Part shown: positions 1-5,480 of the stretch, piece by piece
Layout: every line of letters begins with the position of its first letter
Numbering within the stretch: the first letter of the stretch is position 1
Source: an uncultured Clostridia bacterium
GTDB taxonomy: Bacteria; Bacillota; Clostridia; Christensenellales; Borkfalkiaceae
DNA: 6,148 bases
NCBI GenBank assembly: GCA_900548845.1
Contig: URMI01000071.1
Span: forward strand, 1-6,148
Reading direction: 5' to 3'
The notes under the pieces: model-generated
The model's input: the letters and a program-made list of their open reading frames with translations, nothing else
Database searches by the model: none
Told to the model about the DNA's origin: nothing
Program-made: the position numbers and the translations under genes

Positions 1-588
1 GTAGGCGAGATAGGAAAAGAGCAGTTCGACAAGCCCCGCGTACACCTCCTGCGTGCCCTTGACGACGGCGTAGATGAGATTATCCATCAGATTGCGGATG
101 GGGAAGTTGTTCTGCGTGCGGAAGAAGAGGTATTCCGCTTCGCCGCCGTCGTCGAAATTGCCCGAAAGAAAGCCGCTCATCACGGGATTGTTGCTCACAC
201 GGCGGAAGATGACGCGGAGAAGGGCATCCGAGACGATGAAATTGATGCCGATATCTTCCTGCCCCGCCCGCTTGATGGAATGGCGGGCATGGCGGTTGAG
301 GAAGAGGATGTCGCCGCGCTCCAGCGTGATGACCTCTTTCCCGATGACGTGCGAAATGCGCCCCGCATAGACGTACATGAATTCGAGATAGTCATGTCCG
401 TGTTCGGGGAAATCGACAAACCGCGTGTGCGGACGGAGATCGAGCTCCTTCCCTTCCAGAAATTTGGCGCTGTTGACGATGAAGCGGTCGGAAGTGGTAT
501 AATCTCCCCGCTGCAGCGATTTGCCGCGTAAAATATCCTGCTCCTCGCGCGTGAGGCGGGAGAGTTGTCCGATGATGGCGCTGTCCAT
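1..588 (-). CDS. AraC-family transcriptional regulator, N-terminal part (cut by left edge)
   Basis: An open frame runs from ATG at 588 to the window edge without a stop, giving 196 residues. It begins MDSAIIGQLSRLTREEQ, a start typical of AraC-type sugar regulators of Clostridia, which carry a short helical 'LTxEEQxIL' lead. Residues about 50-115 look like the cupin sensor barrel: RPHTRFVDF, then PEHGHDYLEF with H63, H65 and E69, then a strand pattern ending in ERGDILFLNRHARHSI. The two helix-turn-helix motifs expected at the C-terminus lie beyond the edge, so DNA binding is inferred from the family, not seen. The gene is divergent from rhaB, which suggests it senses rhamnose or a pathway intermediate and controls the operon. 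That is context only; the N-terminus does not reveal the ligand. A longer frame starting at 596 on the same strand is out of phase and lacks family features. Confidence 0.85.
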   Translation of the reverse strand, partial: MDSAIIGQLSRLTREEQDILRGKSLQRGDYTTSDRFIVNSAKFLEGKELDLRPHTRFVDFPEHGHDYLEFMYVYAGRISHVIGKEVITLERGDILFLNRHARHSIKRAGQEDIGINFIVSDALLRVIFRRVSNNPVMSGFLSGNFDDGGEAEYLFFRTQNNFPIRNLMDNLIYAVVKGTQEVYAGLVELLFSYLAY

Positions 589-594
589 ATGTTC

Positions 595-623
595 ATCTTA
601 ACACAAAATTCGAAAAATGTCAA
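595..623 (-). promoter_or_regulatory. Predicted sigma-70 promoter of the AraC-type regulator
   Basis: Read on the minus strand, a perfect -35 box TTGACA (623-618) is followed by a 17-bp spacer and TAAGAT (600-595, 4 of 6 consensus bases). A start site about 7 nt downstream would fall at or next to the ATG at 588, leaving almost no 5' leader. The only purine-rich stretch before the ATG (AAGATGA) overlaps the -10 box itself. The box match is read directly; promoter activity is inferred. Confidence 0.55.
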
Positions 624-644
624 GTGAGGGCGGAAAAAAGCAAA
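612..644 (+). repeat. Candidate regulator direct repeat (GAAAAAnGnnAA, 21-bp period)
   Basis: The segments starting at 612 and 633 share GAAAAA followed by a G and a pair of A residues, 9 of 12 positions alike at a spacing of 21 bp, about two helical turns. AraC-family proteins often bind direct half-sites on one helix face, and this lies between the two divergent promoters. The region is A-rich, so the match may be chance. A weaker GAAAA occurs at 666. Confidence 0.22.
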
Positions 645-654
645 AATTACGTCC

Positions 655-682
655 TTGTTTCATCTGAAAAGCGTGTTATAAT
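655..682 (+). promoter_or_regulatory. Predicted promoter of the rhaBAD-fucO operon
   Basis: A perfect -10 box TATAAT (677-682) is preceded at 16 bp by TTGTTT (655-660), a poor -35 box with only TTG matching. A weak -35 with a good -10 is the usual design for a promoter that needs an activator, which fits control by the divergent AraC-type protein. The predicted start site is near 689, and the ribosome-binding site AAGGGAG (696-702) sits 9 nt before the rhaB ATG. The leader would therefore be only about 20 nt, with no room for a riboswitch. Confidence 0.6.
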
Positions 683-711
683 AGGATCAAACGATAAGGG
701 AGACACAACAC

Positions 712-2007
712 ATGAAATACTTTCTTGCGATCGACATCGGCGCTTCGAGCGGCAGGCACATCGTCGGCCACGAAGAAGAGGGGAAGCTTAAAACGGAGGA
801 AGTCTATCGATTTCCCAACGGCGTGAAGGAAGAGAACGGGCATCTCGTTTGGGATATCGACGCGCTCTTTTCCCATGTGAAAGCGGGCATCAGGGCGGCG
901 TTTGAGAAACATCCTCAGATCGAGAGCCTTGCGATCGACACCTGGGCGGTCGACTATGTGCTCTTCAAAGGAGATGAGGAAGTGCGCCTCTGCTACGCCT
1001 ACCGCGACGGCAGGACCAAGCAAGCCATCGAGGCGGTACACGCCAAAGTGCCCTTCGAAACGCTGTATGAACGCACGGGCATCCAATTCCAGCCCTTCAA
1101 TACCATTTATCAGCTCACCGACGACAGGATGCAGGGAAGGCTTGAGGGCGTCACAGGGTTTCTGATGATCCCCGAATATCTTTCCTATAAGCTCACGGGC
1201 GCCGGCGCGCACGAATACACCAACGCGACGACGACGGGGCTCGTCAATGCAAAGACGGGCGAATATGATAAAGAGCTCATCCGGACGCTTGGCCTGCCCG
1301 AAACTTTGTTCGGCGCGATCGTGCAGCCCGGATATGAACTCGGCGGACTGCTTCCCGAAATTCAAGCCGAGGTAGGGGGAAACACCAAAGTCATCCTCTG
1401 CGCCTCGCACGATACGGCAAGCGCCGTTGAGGGCATCCCCATGCAGGAGGGGGCATATCTTTCGAGCGGCACCTGGTCGCTGCTCGGCATCCGCGCCAAA
1501 GAGCCCATCTGCACCCCTGCCGCCTGCAAGGCAAACTTTACGAACGAGGGCGGCGTCGGTTATATCCGTTTTCTCAAAAACATCATGGGCATGTGGGTCA
1601 TCAACCGCTTAAAGGCGGAGCTGTGCCCCGAAAAGACCTTCGACGAAGCCATGTACGCGGGCAAGGAGAGCAGTTTTGACGGCCTTGTAGACGTCAACGA
1701 CGAGCGGTTCCTTGCGCCCGAGAGCATGAAGGCAGCATTCGACAGTGCATTCCCCGAAGGGAAGGGTCCCAAGGAATTCGGCGACTACTTCCGCTGCGCA
1801 CACAGGAGCCTCGCGCTCGGCTACAAAAAGGCGCTCGAACAGCTTGCGGGGTGCACGGGGGAGCCCGTCAAAACGCTGTATATCGTGGGCGGGGGCGCCA
1901 AGAATGTCTGGCTCAACGAACTTGCACAGGAAGTGTGCGGCGTGGAAGTCAAGCCCATCCCCGTCGAGGCGACCGCCCTCGGCAATCTGAAAATTCAGAT
2001 GAAATAA
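712..2007 (+). CDS. rhaB: Rhamnulokinase, C-terminally short
   Basis: This cytoplasmic FGGY-family kinase phosphorylates L-rhamnulose with ATP to give L-rhamnulose-1-phosphate, the second step of rhamnose use. Visible motifs in order: the phosphate-binding loop DIGASSGR (residues 8-15), IDTWAVDYVLF, RTGIQFQPFNTIYQL, YTNATTTGLVN, and ASHDTASAV with the predicted catalytic base D234 after H233. SSGTWSLLG, TNEGGVGYIRFLKNIMGMW and the nucleotide-binding IVGGGAKNVWLNEL (glycines 393-395) follow. These match E. coli RhaB block for block. The protein has 431 residues against 489 in E. coli, and essentially all the difference is at the end: it stops just after VEATALGN, where E. coli continues about 50 residues beyond the equivalent point. 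The start is fixed by AAGGGAG 9 nt upstream. It is first in the operon, 42 bp before rhaA. All catalytic motifs are present, so activity is plausible but should not be assumed. Confidence 0.95.
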   Translation: MKYFLAIDIGASSGRHIVGHEEEGKLKTEEVYRFPNGVKEENGHLVWDIDALFSHVKAGIRAAFEKHPQIESLAIDTWAVDYVLFKGDEEVRLCYAYRDGRTKQAIEAVHAKVPFETLYERTGIQFQPFNTIYQLTDDRMQGRLEGVTGFLMIPEYLSYKLTGAGAHEYTNATTTGLVNAKTGEYDKELIRTLGLPETLFGAIVQPGYELGGLLPEIQAEVGGNTKVILCASHDTASAVEGIPMQEGAYLSSGTWSLLGIRAKEPICTPAACKANFTNEGGVGYIRFLKNIMGMWVINRLKAELCPEKTFDEAMYAGKESSFDGLVDVNDERFLAPESMKAAFDSAFPEGKGPKEFGDYFRCAHRSLALGYKKALEQLAGCTGEPVKTLYIVGGGAKNVWLNELAQEVCGVEVKPIPVEATALGNLKIQMK

Positions 2008-2049
2008 ACCCGATATGGGTCAAAATCAAATTTTATCGGAGGAAAATCA

Positions 2050-3291
2050 ATGAGCTATCAGGAAGCAAAACAGGCCTATGCCGCGTTCGGCGTAGACACG
2101 GATGCGGCGATCGCGGCACTCAAAAACGTGCCGATCTCCGTCCACTGCTGGCAGGGCGACGACGTCCTCGGGTTTGAGGGCGCGGAGAGCCTGACGGGCG
2201 GCATCCAGACGACGGGCAACTATCCCGGCCGCGCAAGGACGCCCGAAGAACTCCTCAAGGACTATGCGTTCGCACTCTCCTTGATGCCCGGCAAAAAGCG
2301 CATCAACGTGCATGCGAGCTACGCCTTCCTCGGCGAGGACAAGGGCAAAGTGGACCGCGACAAGTACGAGCCCAAGCACTTCGCACCGTGGGTGAAATTC
2401 GCAAAGGATAACGGCTATGACGGCATCGACTTCAACCCGACCTTCTTCGCGCATCCCAAGATGAAGGACGGGCTCACCCTCTCCTCGCCCGACGAAGAGA
2501 CGAGAAAGTTCTGGGTGGAACACGGCAAGCGCTGCATGGAGATCGCGGCCTACCTCGGCAAAGAGATGGGCAGCCCCTGCCTTGTCAACATCTGGATCCC
2601 CGACGGCTATAAGGACGTCCCCGCAGACCGCCTCGGACCCCGCAAGAGATACGCGCAGTCGCTCGACGAAATGCTCGAAGGCTACGATAAGGAGTGGGTC
2701 ATCCCCGCCATCGAGAGCAAGGTGTTCGGCATCGGCGTCGAGAGCTACACGGTGGGCAGCAACGAATTCTGCCAGAACTACGCGGCAACGCGCGGCATTT
2801 GCTCGCTCCTCGACAACGGGCATTACCATCCCACCGAAGTCGTCTCCGACAAGATCCCTTCGATGCTCACCTTCTACGATAAAGTGGCGCTGCACGTCTC
2901 CCGCCCCGTCCGCTGGGATTCCGACCACGTCGTCATCTTCGAGGACGAGCTCAAAGAGATCATGAAGGAAGTCGTGAGAAACGACGCGCTCGACAAGGTC
3001 AAGATCGCGCTCGACTACTTCGACGCTTCCATCAACCGCGTCTTTGCCTGGGTGACGGGCGAGCGTTCCGTTGAGAAGGCGCTCCTCTACGCGCTGCTCC
3101 TTCCCAATACCGCCATGAAGGAAGCGCAGGAGAAAGGGGAGTTCACCCGTCTCATGTATCTCCAGGAGCGCGTGAAGATGCTGCCCTTCGGCGATGTGTG
3201 GGCAGAGTACCTCAAAGAGTGCGGCCTCGACGAAAATTACTTTGAGACCGTCTGCGACTATGAAAAAACCATCCTGGAGGAAAGAAAATGA
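2050..3291 (+). CDS. rhaA: L-rhamnose isomerase
   Basis: RhaA is a cytoplasmic, metal-dependent (Mn2+) ketol-isomerase that converts L-rhamnose to L-rhamnulose, the first step of the pathway. The 413 residues are close to the 419 of E. coli RhaA, so it appears full length. Recognisable blocks: VPISVHCWQGDDVLGFE near residue 28, the glycine-rich TGGIQTTGNYPGRA, INVHASYAFLGE, GYDGIDFNPTFFAHPK, LVNIWIPDGYKD, and the metal-site segments LDNGHYHPTE (H258) and HVSRPVRWDSDHV (D290, D292). These equal the E. coli ligands H262, D294 and D296 after a constant offset of four. A strong GGAGGA (2038-2043) lies 6 nt before the ATG, stronger than that of rhaB, which suits higher expression of the isomerase. 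Its stop codon overlaps the rhaD start. Identification is firm. Confidence 0.98.
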   Translation: MSYQEAKQAYAAFGVDTDAAIAALKNVPISVHCWQGDDVLGFEGAESLTGGIQTTGNYPGRARTPEELLKDYAFALSLMPGKKRINVHASYAFLGEDKGKVDRDKYEPKHFAPWVKFAKDNGYDGIDFNPTFFAHPKMKDGLTLSSPDEETRKFWVEHGKRCMEIAAYLGKEMGSPCLVNIWIPDGYKDVPADRLGPRKRYAQSLDEMLEGYDKEWVIPAIESKVFGIGVESYTVGSNEFCQNYAATRGICSLLDNGHYHPTEVVSDKIPSMLTFYDKVALHVSRPVRWDSDHVVIFEDELKEIMKEVVRNDALDKVKIALDYFDASINRVFAWVTGERSVEKALLYALLLPNTAMKEAQEKGEFTRLMYLQERVKMLPFGDVWAEYLKECGLDENYFETVCDYEKTILEERK

Positions 3292-4121
3292 AGGATATCA
3301 TGACTGCGCCCTTCGTGCGCGAAATGTGTGAAACGACCGCCAACATGTACCGCCTCGGCTGGGACGAGAGAAACGGCGGCAACATCAGCTATCTTCTGAA
3401 GGAAGAGGAAGTTTCGGAATATCTCGACCTTTCCAAGGTGGAGCGCGTCATCCCGCTCATGGGCGTCAACGAAGTGGACTTCGACGCTTCCCCGCTCGAA
3501 GGCAAGATCTTCATCGTCACGGGCACGGGCAAGTACTTCAAGAACGTGGAAAAGGACCCCGAGACCAACCTCGGCATCGTCCGCATCGGCAAGGGCGGGA
3601 AGAACGTCGAACTTTTGTGGGGCTACAAGGATGGCGGCAGGCCCACCTCCGAATTCCCCGCGCACATGATGAGCCACATCGCGCGCCTTTCCGTCGATCC
3701 CGAAAACCGCGTCGTCATGCACTCGCACCCCACGAACACGCTTGCGATGAACTATGTGCATGAGCTCGACGAAAAGAAGTTCACGCACTCCCTTTGGGAG
3801 ATGTGCACGGAGTGCATCGTCGTCTTCCCCGAAGGCGTGGGCGTGCTTCCCTGGATGCTCTGCGGCACCGCTGAGATCGGCAAGGCGACCGCCGAGAAGA
3901 TGAAGAGCTTCCGCCTCGTCGTCTGGGCGATGCACGGCATCTACGGCGCAGGCAAGACGCTCGACGAGACGTTCGGCCTCATCGAGACGGTGGAAAAGGC
4001 CGCGCAGATCTATATGCTCACGGCGCATCTTCCCCGCGTTAACACCATCAAGGACGAGGATATGGTCAAGCTCGTCGATCTCTTCGGCATCGACTACCGC
4101 AAAGATTTCCTCGACCTTTGA
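3288..4121 (+). CDS. rhaD: Rhamnulose-1-phosphate aldolase
   Basis: This zinc-dependent class II aldolase splits L-rhamnulose-1-phosphate into dihydroxyacetone phosphate and L-lactaldehyde. It has 277 residues against 274 in E. coli RhaD, so it is complete. Active-site features are all present: GWDERNGGNIS (residues 24-34, phosphate binding), IVTGTGKYF, GGRPTSEFPAH with predicted catalytic E122, VVMHSHPTN with zinc ligands H145 and H147, and WAMHGIYGAG with the third ligand H216. These correspond to E117, H141, H143 and H212 of E. coli. The related class II aldolases FucA and AraD are shorter (about 215-230 residues) and lack this extended N-terminal part, so RhaD is preferred. The ATG sits in an ATGA overlap with the rhaA stop, with TGGAGGAAA (3275-3283) inside rhaA serving as ribosome-binding site. 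Translational coupling to rhaA is therefore likely. Confidence 0.97.
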   Translation: MKDIMTAPFVREMCETTANMYRLGWDERNGGNISYLLKEEEVSEYLDLSKVERVIPLMGVNEVDFDASPLEGKIFIVTGTGKYFKNVEKDPETNLGIVRIGKGGKNVELLWGYKDGGRPTSEFPAHMMSHIARLSVDPENRVVMHSHPTNTLAMNYVHELDEKKFTHSLWEMCTECIVVFPEGVGVLPWMLCGTAEIGKATAEKMKSFRLVVWAMHGIYGAGKTLDETFGLIETVEKAAQIYMLTAHLPRVNTIKDEDMVKLVDLFGIDYRKDFLDL

Positions 4122-4146
4122 CAAAATCGCACAAATGTGCTAAACT
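4118..4146 (+). promoter_or_regulatory. Predicted internal promoter for fucO
   Basis: A perfect -35 TTGACA (4118-4123), whose TGA is also the rhaD stop codon, is followed by exactly 17 bp and TAAACT (4141-4146, 4 of 6 consensus bases). The predicted start near 4153 would give a leader of about 27 nt containing AAGGAG (4163-4168), 11 nt before the fucO ATG. This -35 box matches consensus better than that of the main operon promoter. The boxes are seen; activity is inferred. Confidence 0.5.
4129..4140. repeat. Perfect inverted repeat GCACA-AA-TGTGC in the fucO promoter spacer
   Basis: Five-base arms with a two-base centre fill most of the 17-bp spacer between the -35 and -10 boxes proposed for fucO. 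A dyad in this position is where a dimeric repressor would block RNA polymerase. It does not match the Rex consensus (TTGTGAA-type arms) or a CRP site. As RNA the loop is too small for a stable terminator and no U-run follows, so an operator is the better reading, if it is functional at all. Confidence 0.4.
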
Positions 4147-4179
4147 GAAAGAAATTATTGATAAGGAGATCAGTTCATT

Positions 4180-5328
4180 ATGGCAAACCGTTTTGTACTC
4201 AATGAAACGAGCTATCACGGCAAGGGCGCGATCCAGGAAATTGCGACCGAAGTCAAGGGCAGAGGCTTTGAAAAGTGCTTTGTCTGCTCCGACCCCGACC
4301 TTCTGAAGTTCGGCGTCACCAAGAAGGTGACCGACGTCCTCGAAAACGCAGGCATCGCTTACGAGATCTATTCGCAGATCAAGGCGAACCCTACGATCGA
4401 GAACGTGCAGACGGGCGTGGAAGCGTTCAAGAAGAGCGGTGCAGACTGCATCGTCGCCATCGGCGGCGGCTCCTCGATGGATACCGCTAAGGCGATCGGC
4501 ATCATCATCGCCAACCCCGAATTCGCCGATGTCCGCTCGCTCGAGGGCGTCGCTCCCACCAAAAATAAGTGCGTGCCCATCATCGCCGTTCCCACGACGG
4601 CAGGCACCGCGGCGGAAGTCACCATCAACTACGTCATCACGGACGCGGAAAAGAACCGCAAGATGGTCTGCGTCGACGTGCACGATATCCCCGTCGTCGC
4701 CGTCGTCGATCCCGATATGATGAGCTCCATGCCCAAGGGCCTCACGGCTGCGACCGGTATGGACGCGCTCACCCACGCCATCGAGGGCTACATCACGAAG
4801 GGCGCCTGGGAGATGAGCGATATGTTCCACTTGAAGGCCATCGAGATCATCTCGAAGAACCTGCGCGGCGCCGTCGCCAACACCCCCGAAGGCAGAGAGG
4901 GCATGGCGCTCGGTCAGTATATCGCGGGCATGGGCTTCTCCAACGTCGGCCTCGGCATCGTGCACTCCATGGCACACCCTCTCGGTGCGCTGTACGATAC
5001 CCCTCACGGCGTTGCGAACGCCATCCTGCTTCCCACCGTCATGGAATATAACGCGGAAGCTACGGGCGAGAAGTACCGCGACATCGCCAAGGCGATGGGC
5101 GTGGAAGGCGTCGACGAAATGAGCCTCGAAGATGCAAGAAAGGCAGCCGTCGCGGCCGTCAAGCAGCTTTCCGAAGACGTCGGCATCCCGAAGGACCTCA
5201 AGAATATCGTCAAGGAAGAGGACCTCGACTTCCTCGCGCAGTCCGCAATGGACGATGCGTGCCGTCCCGGCAACCCCAAGGATCCCACGAAAGAGGACAT
5301 CATCGCCCTCTACAAGGCGCTCCTCTAA
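4180..5328 (+). CDS. fucO: Lactaldehyde reductase (L-1,2-propanediol oxidoreductase)
   Basis: This iron-dependent group III alcohol dehydrogenase reduces the L-lactaldehyde released by RhaD to L-1,2-propanediol with NADH, recycling NAD+ under anaerobic conditions. It has 382 residues, the same length as E. coli FucO, and aligns with it essentially throughout, from MANRFVLNET at the start. Motifs: D38 after the second strand (the family residue that favours NAD over NADP), the dinucleotide loop GGGSSMDTAKAIG (95-107), PTTAGTAAEVTINYVIT, and iron ligands D195, H199, H262 and H276 in MDALTHAIEGY, VHSMAHPLGA and DTPHGVANA. It lies 58 bp after rhaD, the widest gap in the operon, and appears to have its own promoter there. 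Other iron alcohol dehydrogenases (butanol or 1,3-propanediol types) are less likely given blocks such as NPEFADVRSLEG, EGYITKGAW and GQYIAGMGFSNVGLG shared with FucO. Confidence 0.95.
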   Translation: MANRFVLNETSYHGKGAIQEIATEVKGRGFEKCFVCSDPDLLKFGVTKKVTDVLENAGIAYEIYSQIKANPTIENVQTGVEAFKKSGADCIVAIGGGSSMDTAKAIGIIIANPEFADVRSLEGVAPTKNKCVPIIAVPTTAGTAAEVTINYVITDAEKNRKMVCVDVHDIPVVAVVDPDMMSSMPKGLTAATGMDALTHAIEGYITKGAWEMSDMFHLKAIEIISKNLRGAVANTPEGREGMALGQYIAGMGFSNVGLGIVHSMAHPLGALYDTPHGVANAILLPTVMEYNAEATGEKYRDIAKAMGVEGVDEMSLEDARKAAVAAVKQLSEDVGIPKDLKNIVKEEDLDFLAQSAMDDACRPGNPKDPTKEDIIALYKALL

Positions 5329-5368
5329 AAATTGCTCCTCTCTGATATATCATCAGCCGAGAGATATT

Positions 5369-5408
5369 GCAAAACCGCTGCCGCGCAACTGCGCAGCAGC
5401 GGTTTTGC
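5369..5408 (+). terminator. Long hairpin, probable bidirectional terminator between converging genes
   Basis: Perfect 13-bp arms (5369-5381 and 5396-5408, GCAAAACCGCTGC and its complement) enclose a C/A mismatch, a further 4-bp GCGC stem and an AACT tetraloop (5387-5390). The outer A4/T4 pairs mean that either strand reads a GC-rich stem followed by UUUUGC, so it can act on fucO from the left and on the metallohydrolase gene from the right. The U-tract is short (four U) on both strands, so termination may be incomplete. It lies 40 bp after fucO and 72 bp from the converging stop. Confidence 0.7.
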
Positions 5409-5480
5409 TGTCAAAAAAAGAAAACAAACGGATGAGCGTAAGATATTGTGCGGGACAGCCCGGAACAGCAGCGGCGTCCT

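Noticed and set aside
195..623. Minus-strand 142-codon frame starting MTFFEFCVKMNIW
   Set aside because: It is out of phase with the AraC-type protein that starts at 588. Its translation is serine- and arginine-rich without motifs, while the overlapping frame gives clear cupin-domain sequence.
663..678. Possible catabolite-response (cre) site at CTGAAAAGCGTGTT
   Set aside because: The TG and CG of the cre consensus are one base too far apart, and the right half does not match, so it fails the usual pattern.
2008..2020. Small inverted repeat ACCC-GATAT-GGGT just after the rhaB stop
   Set aside because: Four-base arms are too short for a terminator, no U-run follows, and a terminator here would silence rhaA. 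Chance is likely.
2047..5007. Long minus-strand open frames opposite rhaA, rhaD and fucO (about 290-310 codons each, at 2047-2928, 3258-4124 and 4066-5007)
   Set aside because: They mirror strongly biased, C-ending codons of the real genes, which leave few stops on the opposite strand. Their translations are arginine-, histidine-, valine- and aspartate-rich with no family motifs, while the plus strand encodes unmistakable full-length enzymes.
5338..5363. TGATATATCA palindrome (5343-5352) flanked by CTCTC and GAGAG downstream of fucO
   Set aside because: It is short and AT-rich, with no partner copy in the window and no promoter to control. It is probably part of 3' untranslated RNA; the hairpin just after it is the stronger element.
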